NCBI GenBank assembly: GCA_016716135.1
Contig: JADJWX010000018.1
Span: 1 to 64,000 of the forward strand
DNA from: Lewinellaceae bacterium
Lineage (GTDB): Bacteria; Bacteroidota; Bacteroidia; Chitinophagales; Saprospiraceae
Length of the DNA stretch: 64,000 nucleotides
Reading direction: 5' to 3'
The notes beneath the pieces are model-generated. The model saw only the letters and a program-made list of their open reading frames with translations, searched no databases and was not told the DNA's origin. Each line of letters begins with the position of its first letter. Positions within the stretch are counted from its first letter, which is position 1. Of the stretch, positions 50,549 to 61,829 are shown one piece after another. The position numbers were made by a program, and so were the translations under genes.

Positions 50549-52969
50549 TCAATTCTTCTGGTAATGCTTCTTAAGAAAGGCATCGTACTGCTCCTTATTC
50601 TGCGATATACATTTTCCTTCATGGTTAACTTTAAACGTCGTATCGCTATTTTCTACACTGAATCCGCCATCAACTCTACTAACAGAATTAAATATGCAAG
50701 GAATAAACTCCAGACCGTTTAAATCGACAGCGCCATAATAGCCTTTTGATACTATTGCGGTTTTGGTCTCGTCGAAAGAATCTATTATGCGTTCATATTT
50801 ACAGTCTAAAACCTGATTACCGGTTTTATCAATTAAGCCATAACGGCTTTGATCAACTTTTACTTTTGCATATCCATTTTTATCAAAGAGATAGACTTGC
50901 GAATATTTTGGCTCTTGGACAATCTTTCCCGAACTATTTACAATGCCAATGCCCTCGCTAGATTCGTATTTGTCCTCATTATATTCTGAATAATTAATCC
51001 GAGTGTTGGAAATAAGAAATAAATCCCAGCTGCTACTGAAAAAATAAATATGCCGTTCATCTTCGAATATAACATCACCCTTTGTGTTAATTACACAATT
51101 TTTCTTTATGTCCGGATAATTTTGCAAAAAAGATTTTTTCTTTCCCGGAACGTCATACTGAGCAATTGCAAAACCGTATTGATTGAAAGGATCAATTTCT
51201 TTGTATTTAACATCAGGAACTACAACCTCTCCTTTATCATTTAATACCCCGTAATAATTGCCATTATTATTTTTTTTAAACTTGGCCAAACCAAATTGGT
51301 CAAATTTATCAATAGAAAAATACTCGTTTGGAACTACTTGATATCCTGAAACATTCACTACGCCATATTTTCCCGACTCATTTCCACATCTTGCCAATCC
51401 CAAAGCATTAAACTCTCCTATCCATGAATATTCAGCATCCAATATTATTTTTCCATGGGCATTTGCAAGTCCTTTTTTGTTATTTCTGTCTGCAACTAGA
51501 AACAGGCCGAGGGTATCCAGTTTTTTAATTTCCTTATATTGACATTGCAGCAGCGCTCTGCCACTCTTGTCTACTAGCCCATAAAACTTTTGAATTTCAG
51601 GGCTCTCAGATTTTTTAGATTTTTCTTGTTTTTTAATTCTGGCTTGCTGTCTCTTAGTTGCGCTTCCGCCATCATCGTGTTTGGGGGCATAATAATCAAT
51701 AAGTGGATCTTGTGGATATTGTTCATCTTGATCCTTTTTAAGATTTATCTTTTCTAATATAGACTTTTTGGGAACATCTTTTATTTCTACGATCGAAACA
51801 CCCTCTGGGTTGAATTCGCCAATGTTAGAATACTTGCCTAATTCAATAATATAGCGTCCATTCCGATCAATTAAGCCATAAGTATTAGATACCTCTACCC
51901 CGCTGTTATCTGTAACCTCATAAGTTTCAAATCGCACATCTTTTGGAGCATAATAAAAAGGGCCGCTAATTATTTTTCCCTGGTCATTTATAACAAAATA
52001 CTCGACCCGGTTGTATCTGTTCCTGTCTTTTTTATCTAATTTTGCATAGAGCACAAACAAATTCTTTGAGAAGTAAGTAATTTCACGAACTTCATTTATA
52101 AATTCATATTTGTCAACTAAAGAATTAAAGTTGAACAATTCCTTTTCATTTCTATCAATAAGAAACCACTTGCCATAATTTTTTACCAGCGTATAATTCT
52201 CGCGAAAGGATTCTGCAAAATCATATTTGAAGGGAATGGCCAACTTTCCCTCATTATTATAAAATCCGAACTTGTTGTTCCGCTTTACCCGGGCAAGACC
52301 ATTGGTAAATTTGTCGATAAAAACATAGTTGGGATCGTTTCGGATTTCCTTCAATGAAAATCCGTAAATAGTTTTATGTGAAGTACTATCCCGAATCGGG
52401 TATATGGTAAAATCCTCAGACATGCAGTTTTCAGCCGATCCGATAATCGACTCGCCTACGGTCTTCAATTCCCGAATTTTTATATTGAGTGGCCCATTAT
52501 CCTGTGCATTACCTGGCAGAGAACTAAGCGCCGCTTCAAACTCTAATCGGGCCTTATGGAGCTCGGTTTTGAATTCCTTCTTTACCTTTTCAATATTATC
52601 AAGCGTTTGATTATTTACCTTGCGGACTTTATCCATCTCTTCCTGCCTGATACGAACCGAGTCTTCCTTTTGACTAATAATTGCTTCCCGTTCCGTTAAA
52701 CTGAGTTGCTGAAAGGCGATTTCAGCCTCCAGTTTCTTCAGTTCTTTTATTTGACTGGTTATCTTCTCCATTTCTTCCAATGGAAAAGTATAGTTGTTAT
52801 ACATGTTTACAACTTCAGGGTTTACCACCTGTGTATTTATGGTAGTATTATCAAACTTGTTATTCCCGTAAAAGGTGCAAAAATCCTGATTAGATTGATT
52901 CCCCTGTGCAGGTAATAAACAGGGCATTGTAGCGAACAAAAAGAAGGCTGTGTAACGGTTAATTTCCAT
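50549..52969 (-). CDS. secreted WG-repeat protein with N-terminal coiled coil
   Basis: 806 residues from ATG 52969 (signal MEINRYTAFFLFATMPCLLP). A segment near residues 30-55 reads DNTTINTQVVNPEVVN. A coiled coil occupies about 60-150 (ITSQIKELKKLEAEIAFQQL). From about 230 to the end there are at least eight WG repeats, for example NKFGFYNNEGKLAIPFKYDF, GVVNVSGYQVVPNEY and YGLIDKTGNQVLDCKY. The DNTTINTQVVNP segment resembles NNTTVNGPQIINP near the end of the upstream protein (52959), hinting at pairing between the two. Confidence 0.82.
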   Translation of the reverse strand: MEINRYTAFFLFATMPCLLPAQGNQSNQDFCTFYGNNKFDNTTINTQVVNPEVVNMYNNYTFPLEEMEKITSQIKELKKLEAEIAFQQLSLTEREAIISQKEDSVRIRQEEMDKVRKVNNQTLDNIEKVKKEFKTELHKARLEFEAALSSLPGNAQDNGPLNIKIRELKTVGESIIGSAENCMSEDFTIYPIRDSTSHKTIYGFSLKEIRNDPNYVFIDKFTNGLARVKRNNKFGFYNNEGKLAIPFKYDFAESFRENYTLVKNYGKWFLIDRNEKELFNFNSLVDKYEFINEVREITYFSKNLFVLYAKLDKKDRNRYNRVEYFVINDQGKIISGPFYYAPKDVRFETYEVTDNSGVEVSNTYGLIDRNGRYIIELGKYSNIGEFNPEGVSIVEIKDVPKKSILEKINLKKDQDEQYPQDPLIDYYAPKHDDGGSATKRQQARIKKQEKSKKSESPEIQKFYGLVDKSGRALLQCQYKEIKKLDTLGLFLVADRNNKKGLANAHGKIILDAEYSWIGEFNALGLARCGNESGKYGVVNVSGYQVVPNEYFSIDKFDQFGLAKFKKNNNGNYYGVLNDKGEVVVPDVKYKEIDPFNQYGFAIAQYDVPGKKKSFLQNYPDIKKNCVINTKGDVIFEDERHIYFFSSSWDLFLISNTRINYSEYNEDKYESSEGIGIVNSSGKIVQEPKYSQVYLFDKNGYAKVKVDQSRYGLIDKTGNQVLDCKYERIIDSFDETKTAIVSKGYYGAVDLNGLEFIPCIFNSVSRVDGGFSVENSDTTFKVNHEGKCISQNKEQYDAFLKKHYQKN

Positions 52970-53603
52970 TGGCGGTGTCTTTTTTCCCGGAGTAATCATT
53001 ATTGATTGTAATTGGACCTGAAGGGTTTATAATTTGAGGGCCATTAACGGTTGTATTATTAAAAATAGTTTTTGATGTTTTCGAATTACCACCGGGGCTC
53101 TGAGTAGCCACTGGAGACGTAACAGGCTTTTCAACCACAGATTTGGGTTCCGGGATTTCCGATTCCGGCGTGGTATCTTTTTTAAATATTGCACTATCCC
53201 GCACAACGCCGGTATTATGCGATTCAGGTATTTTTTCAGACTCTATCCGGGCCGTGTTGTTATTTCCCGACATCCAATAAACCAGAGCAATAATCAGAAG
53301 GATTGGTATAATTCCAAGCAAAACTGCTGTTCGCCTGTTTTTTTTCATTCCGCTAACCTCCTCCGGCAATGCATCAATAAGTTCCATAAAAGATGCGCTT
53401 AATTGAGCAAGCCCGTTATCCTGCTCCGCTCTGGATAATGCACCAATTCTCCTTTGTTGACTAAATGTCCGGTATCTTCCAATTAACAGTAAAATGTCAT
53501 TCTGCAGTTCATTACTTACGTTTGAACTGATATCAGCTAACCGATCTGCCAGTCCCGAAAGGTTGCCTTCTGCCAATAATTGTTTAAGATTTCCCTTTGT
53601 CAT
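52959..53603 (-). CDS. EAD11-like domain membrane protein
   Basis: 214 residues from ATG 53603. Residues 1-85 resemble an effector-associated death-like domain (EAD11 type): LKQLLAEGNLSGLADRLADI, then NDILLLIGRYRTFSQQRRIG and LAQLSASFMELIDALPEEV. One membrane helix follows at about 92-112 (VLLGIIPILLIIALVYWM). The remainder is a Pro/Thr/Ser-rich linker ending in NNTTVNGPQIINPSGPITIN. The stop overlaps the WG-repeat start by 11 bp. EADs act as adaptors that link to effectors in conflict systems; the effector here is not obvious. Confidence 0.55.
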   Translation of the reverse strand: MTKGNLKQLLAEGNLSGLADRLADISSNVSNELQNDILLLIGRYRTFSQQRRIGALSRAEQDNGLAQLSASFMELIDALPEEVSGMKKNRRTAVLLGIIPILLIIALVYWMSGNNNTARIESEKIPESHNTGVVRDSAIFKKDTTPESEIPEPKSVVEKPVTSPVATQSPGGNSKTSKTIFNNTTVNGPQIINPSGPITINNDYSGKKDTANGN

Positions 53604-54037
53604 TAATTCTAATGATTTGCAACACTTTAGGAGCCAATCAATGTTCAGCCGGATGAAATAAAAAAGGCAAAAGTTTAGGTTTGTGGTGTTAACCTTATAA
53701 GCCCGGAGGCACTCACAGGCACAATATCGCGCAAAATGTCGAATGTAGACAACTGATAGCACGGGACGGACTGGCATGACAGACAGGAAGTTGGTTTATA
53801 CAACAATGTTGCACTTTCCCGGCCACCTGTGAAAATGTACGTCCATACAGTCCGGCTTTCATCAAGTCAGGGGTTTAAATTTGCGGGCAACGGATCAAAT
53901 TCCCGCCCCGCCCCCCATGTCAATATTAGCCATCCCCAACCTTTCCCATCACTTTCCGTAGCCAAGCCCCTATTTTTGCCCAATATTTTCCCCACCTCCG
54001 TCTCAATCCATCTCACGAGTTTCATTCCGATCTTGAA
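53604..54037. other. 434-bp gap with a promoter for the M4 peptidase
   Basis: A -7 element TATTTTTG at 53971-53978 precedes the ATG at 54038. The rest, including a Pro-coding-like CCCCGCCCC stretch, holds no supported gene. Confidence 0.45.
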
Positions 54038-57000
54038 ATGAAGTTATTGCTCTACTCCGTCATGCTGTGGCTCCTCGCCGCCGGCACCGCTTTTGCACAA
54101 TCCAACCCCGACCGGGAACCCCTCTTTTACAGCCGCTACGGTAATCCCGACTGGCTTACCGTAGCCGAAAATGTAAATCTTACCGCAACCGAACTGGTCC
54201 AACTACATCTCCGCGATCTCGGCCTGGGCCCCAACGACGAACTGCGCCGCTACCGCACCGACACCGACGACCTGGGCTTCACCCACTACCGCTACCAGCA
54301 ATACCACCGCAGCGTGCCGGTCGATGGCGCCGAGCTGCTCATCCACGAGAAAGACGGCCGCGTGCATACCCTCAACGGCAAACTGGTGCGCGGACTCGAC
54401 ATTGAAGTCCGGCCCACCCTGCCCGGCAGCAAGGCTTTGCAACTGGGCCTCCAACACCTCCCCGCCCAGCGGTACATGTGGGAGTCGCCCGAGGCGGAAG
54501 CCCTGCTGCGCCGCATCCGGCAAAACCCCTCGGCTACCTTTTTTCCCAAGCCCGAACTGGTGCTGGTTGCGCCCGGATTCACCCGCAACGCCGCCGATTT
54601 TCAGCTCGCCTGGCAGGTGGAAATTTTTGCGGAGCAACCGTCCGTGCGCCGCGAATTGTTTATCAGCGCTGCCAACGGCAGTATCCTGGAGGAGGCTGAC
54701 CTGCTGCACGACCAGAACACCCCCGGCACTGCCGAAACCAAATACAGCAGCACCCGCCCGATCGTCACCGACTCGATGGATACCGACCTCTTCCGCCTGG
54801 TGGAAACCACCCGCGGCAACGGCATTGAAACATACAACATGCAGCGCGGCACCGAACACGCCGATGCCGTCGATTTTCTGGACGACGACAACAACTGGAA
54901 CAACGTCAATCCCGAGAAAGATGAGGTGGCTACCGACGCCCACTGGGGCGCCGAAATGACCTTCGATTATTTTTCCCAAAAACACAACCACCCCGGCGTA
55001 AACGGCAACAACATGGCCCTGATCAGCTTCGTCCACTACGACGAAAACTGGGTAAACGCGCAATGGACCGGCGACTGGGCGCGCTTCGGCGATGGCAACG
55101 GCGCTTCCTACGGCCCACTGACCTCCCTCGATGTAGTGGGGCACGAGTTTGTGCACGGCATCACGCAGTTTACCGCCAACCTGCGCTACCGCAACGAAAG
55201 CGGTGCGCTGAATGAATCGTTCAGCGATATTTTCGGTACTGCCATCGAACTGTGGGCTGCGCCCGAACGCGGCGACTGGCTGATCGGCGAAGATTTTGCC
55301 CTGAGCACCGCATCCCCGTTCCGCAATATGGCCGACCCGAAAAAAGAAGAAAACCCCGATACTTACAAAGGCGAACACTGGGTTTTCGGCACGGCCGACA
55401 ACGGCGGCGTGCACACCAACAGCGGGGTGCAAAACCACTGGTTTTACCTGCTCACTGCCGGCGGCAGCGGCAAAAACGATCTCAATCTCGACTATTCGGT
55501 GTCCGGCCTGGGCCTCGACACGGCGGCAGCCATCGCCTTCCGCAACCTGAAATACTACCTCGTACGGCTGTCGGAATATGCCGACGCGCGCGAAGGCGCC
55601 CTGCAATCGGCTGAAGACATCTACGGCCCCTGCTCCACGCCATTTCAGGAAACCGCCAACGCCTGGTACGCTGTAGGTGTGGGCAAATTGTTGAGCCCCT
55701 TCGACCTGAAAGCCATCGCCGTACTTGGACCCACACCCATCGAATGCGGCCTGACCGGCACGGAGCCCGTATCGGTCCAACTGCGCTACAGCGGCTGCAA
55801 CGCCGACCTGCCCGCAGGCACTAAAATTCCAATGGCCTACCAGGTGGAAGACCACCCCGTCGTTTGGGACACCCTCACCCTGGCTGCCGACCTGACAGCC
55901 GCCGACACGCTGAATTTCACCTTTTCGGCGCCACCCGCTGAATTCGCCACGCCCGGCACGTATCACCTGCGCTGCTGGACGGGCCTCGGCGACGACCTGA
56001 ACCTGAGCAACAACGAGCTGCTTCTGACGGTGGAAAGCATAGCCGAACAAAATACCGACGTGCGCCTGCAAGCCGTCAGCCAGCCGGTATCCGGCTGCAT
56101 GCTGGGCTTTGAAACGCCCGAAGTGGAAATTGGTTATTGGGGCTGCGATCCCTTGCCCGAAGGCACCGAAATTCAGGTGACGTACCGCGTCAACGGTGGC
56201 GCGCCGGTGGCGGAAATGGTGCAAACACCCCAACTGCTCAACACCGGGGAGGCATTCAAATACAGCTTTTCCAATCCGGCCGACTTGTTTGCCAACGGCG
56301 ACTACGACATCGATGTTTGGGTAAATTTCGGTCCGGACGGACTCAACCAGAACGATAGCCTGTTCAATCTGCACATTACCAATCCGGCGCCGGTGCGCCG
56401 CAACCAAGTACTGACCTTCGAAGCGGACCAACTGTCGCTCGATTCGGTCTTCAGGCTGGAAAAACCGGGTTACTCCCGGGGCGAAATTTCTGCCGACGCC
56501 GCCCGAACCGGCGCCTACGGCTACCGGATTACCGGCGGCGACATCGACAAGGCTTTTCTTTTTGGCGAAGCCGTCATTCCGAACAACGACAATGTCTGGA
56601 ATGTAAACCAACAGTTCCGCAGCAAACTGTGCCTCTGCGCCGACCTGTCGGGCATGGCTTCCGCCGAACTGCAATTCGAGCATAAACAGACGTATTCGTT
56701 CTTTTACCTGAACAAGTTCGGTTACAACCTGCCTTACTTCAGCTCCCTGCGCGTCGTGGTGAACGGCGATGTGGTCAGCCCGACATACAAGCCGATTACG
56801 CCGAACTTCGACAGCTGGCGCCAACGCAAATTCGACCTGGACGCCTACCTGGGTAAAACCGCCGAAATTTGTTTTGAAACGCTCACGGGTATCAGCCCCG
56901 AACTGGATACGTTCAGCTCCGACGGCGACCGGGTGCTGCTCGACAATATTGCCATTGTAAGCGCCCCGGTAACCGGTACGGCCGGCCCGGCGGCTGCGGA

Positions 57001-57253
57001 GCCCGACTGGTCGGTGATGCCCAACCCCGGCACGGGTTTGTTTACGATCGATATCCCGGCGGAGCGCACGCAACCTGTTTCCATTTCGGTGTCGGACGCC
57101 TTGGGCAGCCTTGTTTACCAGCGGCAGACAACCCTGCAAACCGGCGACAACCGCATCGCCCTGGATATGCGCGGGATGGCGCCCGGTATGTATTCCGTGC
57201 AGATCGGATTGGAACAGTACCGGTATGCACGGCGGTTGGTTTTACAGCCCTGA
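54038..57253 (+). CDS. secreted M4-family (thermolysin-like) zinc metallopeptidase with T9SS sorting domain
   Basis: 1071 residues. Signal peptide at residues 1-21 (LLYSVMLWLLAAGTAFAQ). A FTP/PepSY propeptide occupies about 30-230. The M4 catalytic domain (about 240-560) has HEFVH at 369-373, the zinc Glu393 in LNESFSDIFG, and the catalytic His459 in GGVHTNSGVQNHWFY. Two or three beta-sandwich modules follow (about 570-790), then a further beta domain and the T9SS type A tail (MPNPGTGLFTIDIPAERT to RLVLQP). All catalytic residues are present. Extracellular proteolysis. Confidence 0.94.
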   Translation: MKLLLYSVMLWLLAAGTAFAQSNPDREPLFYSRYGNPDWLTVAENVNLTATELVQLHLRDLGLGPNDELRRYRTDTDDLGFTHYRYQQYHRSVPVDGAELLIHEKDGRVHTLNGKLVRGLDIEVRPTLPGSKALQLGLQHLPAQRYMWESPEAEALLRRIRQNPSATFFPKPELVLVAPGFTRNAADFQLAWQVEIFAEQPSVRRELFISAANGSILEEADLLHDQNTPGTAETKYSSTRPIVTDSMDTDLFRLVETTRGNGIETYNMQRGTEHADAVDFLDDDNNWNNVNPEKDEVATDAHWGAEMTFDYFSQKHNHPGVNGNNMALISFVHYDENWVNAQWTGDWARFGDGNGASYGPLTSLDVVGHEFVHGITQFTANLRYRNESGALNESFSDIFGTAIELWAAPERGDWLIGEDFALSTASPFRNMADPKKEENPDTYKGEHWVFGTADNGGVHTNSGVQNHWFYLLTAGGSGKNDLNLDYSVSGLGLDTAAAIAFRNLKYYLVRLSEYADAREGALQSAEDIYGPCSTPFQETANAWYAVGVGKLLSPFDLKAIAVLGPTPIECGLTGTEPVSVQLRYSGCNADLPAGTKIPMAYQVEDHPVVWDTLTLAADLTAADTLNFTFSAPPAEFATPGTYHLRCWTGLGDDLNLSNNELLLTVESIAEQNTDVRLQAVSQPVSGCMLGFETPEVEIGYWGCDPLPEGTEIQVTYRVNGGAPVAEMVQTPQLLNTGEAFKYSFSNPADLFANGDYDIDVWVNFGPDGLNQNDSLFNLHITNPAPVRRNQVLTFEADQLSLDSVFRLEKPGYSRGEISADAARTGAYGYRITGGDIDKAFLFGEAVIPNNDNVWNVNQQFRSKLCLCADLSGMASAELQFEHKQTYSFFYLNKFGYNLPYFSSLRVVVNGDVVSPTYKPITPNFDSWRQRKFDLDAYLGKTAEICFETLTGISPELDTFSSDGDRVLLDNIAIVSAPVTGTAGPAAAEPDWSVMPNPGTGLFTIDIPAERTQPVSISVSDALGSLVYQRQTTLQTGDNRIALDMRGMAPGMYSVQIGLEQYRYARRLVLQP

Positions 57254-57336
57254 GGGATTTCTGAATCCGGGAAACCAGGAGGTTGTTTTTGCGCCCATCC
57301 TTGTAAGACAACACAATTCATTGATAAAAAACACCT

Positions 57337-57421
57337 GGGCACATAGGACACATAAATTTTTAAAAATCAGCATCTTTATGTCCTATGTGCCTATGTGTTT
57401 AATTTGTCATCGCTATTTTTG
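57337..57421. repeat. palindromic repeat and promoter before the helical-repeat gene
   Basis: Arms GGCACATAGGACACATAAA (57338-57356) and TTTATGTCCTATGTGCC (57375-57391) form a hairpin of the common Bacteroidota CACATAGGACACAT type. The -7 element TATTTTTG (57414-57421) lies just after it. Confidence 0.6.
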
Positions 57422-57504
57422 CACACTTGTTTTTTACAGGTTTCCCTCCGTTTGATTGATTTTCCGCTGATCCAGCATTTTCCGCATATCCAAAAAGAAA
57501 CCAT

Positions 57505-60123
57505 ATGGCATTCAATCCTACCGCCGATGCTATTCTGTTCGGCATTCAATCGGCAATCAAACTGGGCGGCGCTGTGCAGCAGGCCTACGCCAACAACCTG
57601 CGCGCCCGGGAACTGGTTTTTCCGTTGCCCAAATTTAAAACCGGTGTGACAACCTACACCGTTCGCGCTTTTTTTAATGAAAACGGGGATGGCTACAAAT
57701 TTTTGCAGGATTACCCCGAACTGAAGTTATTACATGAAAAAGGCAGCGATCGGTCGGAGGCTGAGGACAACGATTACACCAAATTTTATCAAATTCTGTC
57801 GCACGCCGACGAAGACGGCTGGTCGGCTGAATCCAACGGTGACGTCGTCACCAACCGGGAAACCTGCGTTACGTTTTTTCGCATCCGGCAATGGGAAAAA
57901 GGGCAGGAACCCGACCAACTCTCCGCCCTCCAACTCGTCGGCGGCGCCCTGATCGAAGTAGGCATCGATTACTTCGCCCAATCGCAAAAACCATTTTTCA
58001 AAGACAATCCCTTTGGCCGCTCCTTATCGGCCTTCCTGGCCGGGCTGGACGACCTGACCTTTTCGAGCCCGGACGACTTCAAACACCTGTCCAGAAAACT
58101 GGTGCCGCAGCTGTTCATCGCGGCCTCGGAGGTGCTCCAGGAGCTGAGCGACGACATCACCGGCGACGAAAAATTCCAGGCGCTCATCCGGCATGCAGGC
58201 ACTACCCTGGCCGCCGATATTATGAAACGCCTGAAAACCATCGAAGACGAACCCGATGACAGCCTGGCCTTTGACGAAGACGGTGTGCTCCAGTGGGGGC
58301 AGTTTGTTTTTCGCAGCATCGTGCGCAATACGGGCAACCACTTTCTGGCCAACCTGCCGGTGTGGATGTCCGGGGAAAAAGGTGGCGTCGCCCTGGTCCA
58401 ATCGACCGGAAAGGTGCTGCTCGATGCCATACTCGACAACCCGGTTGACCGCATTGATCTTAAAAAAGTATTTACAACCGAAACACTCGATGCGGTCATG
58501 CAGGCCAGTTTCCGGGTATTTGCCGAACACCCGGAAATGATTTCCCGAAAAGCCGGCGTGCAGGATATTGTAACCGGCGTCAGCCTGGCTGTTTTACCTA
58601 AAAACCCGGGCGATAAAATTGAGCTGGACCTGCTCATCCCCGAACTGGTGCGGCTCATCCTGGAAAACACAGCCGGCCAACTCGATCAGCTCTGGGACGC
58701 CAATACGGAAAACGGTGAACACTTGCTGCTGATTACCGTCCGCGAGTTGCTGAAATCGATCTCCCAACCTGCACCCAACGGCCGGTGGAAGCCCCGTTTC
58801 AGCCACAGCCAACTGCTCGGCCTGGCCGAAAACCTGATCAGCGACGTGGCCGACGATCCGGCCTGGATACTGAATAAAGCCGGCGACAAGGCCCTGCTGG
58901 GCGCTGTGCTGGAAGCCGTTTTTGATGCTTTACGCCAGTTGCCCGACGATCAGCGGATTGCATTCCACACGGTTGAAATGCTGTTGGAAGTAAGCATGCG
59001 CACTGCGGCAACACACAAAAATCTGCTCGGGAAAGTCAAGTTTGCGGGCACCGACCAGCAGCAGGAAGACCTGAAGAGCATCCTCAACCACGCGCTCGAC
59101 ATTGTGTTCGGCTATATGTTCCGGCGCGCTGAATTGCCTCCGGTGCGTCGTTTTGAATTGCTGGAGGAACTGCTCGAATTTGTTTTGGAAATGCTACTCG
59201 AAATGGCTTCGGCTAAATACCCGGATGCCAAAAGTCTGGCGCTGCTCAAACTGGTGCTGGTGGAAAGCGGTATTTTTGAGCAGGACGGTCGCTTCGACGT
59301 CCATCTGGCCCGGCGAATGAAAACGGCCCTGCTCCAGGTGCTGAACCAGCACCCCGAACTGGTGTCCGACAAGCCGGTAGTGCAAGACCTGATCCGACGC
59401 ACCGCCGTTATTTTGAAGAAAAACAACCGCGCCGAGCTGCTGCCCGATATGCTGCCCCTCCTGCTCGACCTGGCCACGCGGGCGCTGCGTGAACGCATCA
59501 ATCCCAACGACGACACTCCGGTCAGCCAGCTGCTGGATGCCCTCGAAGCCGCATTGCCCGAACTGGTGCGTGCCGTGCCCGACCCTGCGGGCGACCGGTG
59601 GCGGCTCGAGCTGAACCGCGCGCAATTGCACGAGCTGATGCTCTTCCTGCTCGAACTGGTGCTCGAACAACAACCGGCCTGGGCAAAAGACAAAGAAACG
59701 CTGCAAGCTGTGATCAAGTCGGTGCTGGATGCCCTGCGTACAGCGCCCGCCGGTGCGCGTATTGATTTCCCGGCGCTGCTTCAAATTATCCAGGCCACCC
59801 TGCTGGCCGCCTGGATGAAGTCGGACTGGGTCAAAGATCGCATTGAAGACCTCAATGCCTTACAATACGCCGTGGAGCAATTGGTTGACGTGTTGTTTGA
59901 AGAAGAATTGGGCAGTATAGCCGGCTGGAAACTGACGGAATCGGATACCCTGAATTTGCTGATCGAAGCATACCTGAAAGGACTGGCCCGGCAAAACCTC
60001 AATAAAACCAATGTCAAAAAAGCCCTGGCCATCCTGAAAAAGGCAGTGGACACGTTGAACAAGCTGGAGGATTTTGACCTGACAGATTTGTTGCTTGCAC
60101 TGGAACAGGGAAAAACAACCTGA
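57505..60123 (+). CDS. large alpha-helical repeat protein of unknown function
   Basis: 872 residues, no signal peptide or membrane segment. Residues 1-320 include a domain starting AFNPTADAILFGIQSAIKLG. From about 330 to 850 there are long helical repeats of a related pattern: FAEHPEMISRKAGVQDIVTG, ADDPAWILNKAGDKALLGAV, LNQHPELVSDKPVVQDLIRR and LEQQPAWAKDKETLQAVIKS, with linkers PNGRWKPRFSHSQLLGLAEN and GDRWRLELNRAQLHELMLF. Two such units form a larger duplicated block. The fold is probably an all-alpha solenoid. No known family could be named. Confidence 0.8.
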   Translation: MAFNPTADAILFGIQSAIKLGGAVQQAYANNLRARELVFPLPKFKTGVTTYTVRAFFNENGDGYKFLQDYPELKLLHEKGSDRSEAEDNDYTKFYQILSHADEDGWSAESNGDVVTNRETCVTFFRIRQWEKGQEPDQLSALQLVGGALIEVGIDYFAQSQKPFFKDNPFGRSLSAFLAGLDDLTFSSPDDFKHLSRKLVPQLFIAASEVLQELSDDITGDEKFQALIRHAGTTLAADIMKRLKTIEDEPDDSLAFDEDGVLQWGQFVFRSIVRNTGNHFLANLPVWMSGEKGGVALVQSTGKVLLDAILDNPVDRIDLKKVFTTETLDAVMQASFRVFAEHPEMISRKAGVQDIVTGVSLAVLPKNPGDKIELDLLIPELVRLILENTAGQLDQLWDANTENGEHLLLITVRELLKSISQPAPNGRWKPRFSHSQLLGLAENLISDVADDPAWILNKAGDKALLGAVLEAVFDALRQLPDDQRIAFHTVEMLLEVSMRTAATHKNLLGKVKFAGTDQQQEDLKSILNHALDIVFGYMFRRAELPPVRRFELLEELLEFVLEMLLEMASAKYPDAKSLALLKLVLVESGIFEQDGRFDVHLARRMKTALLQVLNQHPELVSDKPVVQDLIRRTAVILKKNNRAELLPDMLPLLLDLATRALRERINPNDDTPVSQLLDALEAALPELVRAVPDPAGDRWRLELNRAQLHELMLFLLELVLEQQPAWAKDKETLQAVIKSVLDALRTAPAGARIDFPALLQIIQATLLAAWMKSDWVKDRIEDLNALQYAVEQLVDVLFEEELGSIAGWKLTESDTLNLLIEAYLKGLARQNLNKTNVKKALAILKKAVDTLNKLEDFDLTDLLLALEQGKTT

Positions 60124-60189
60124 ATACTGAACCTGAAATTATGCATAGTGTCGGCCTGACTTTGAGTCTAATGTCGTCAATTTAAGAAA

Positions 60190-60330
60190 TCAGAGGAGGT
60201 GGACACTTTTCAAATTTGACTTTTCAAATTGAACTTTTGACTTTTTTAAGAGCAATATCAGTTCGAGAAGTTCCTTTTAAGTCAAATTTGAAAAGTCTAA
60301 TTTGAAAAGTCAAAAGTGTACACCCACCCA
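60190..60330. repeat. AAGTCAAATTTGAAAAG-type palindromic repeat
   Basis: GGAGGTGGACACTTTTCAAA at the left pairs with CAAAAGTGTACACCCACC at the right. Same family as the inner part of the element at 27916. Confidence 0.65.
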
Positions 60331-60335
60331 AATAC

Positions 60336-61740
<1,405 letters not shown>

Positions 61741-61829
61741 GTGACCGGGGTTAAGTTGACGACATTAGACTTTGAGTCAGGCCGACACTTATAGCCACTA
61801 ATCAACCACACGTTTAAACAAATAAAAAA

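Noticed and set aside
54203..57139. 978-codon open frame antisense to the M4 peptidase
   Set aside because: Shadow of a GC-rich gene with complete catalytic motifs on the plus strand; antisense translation has no recognisable domain.
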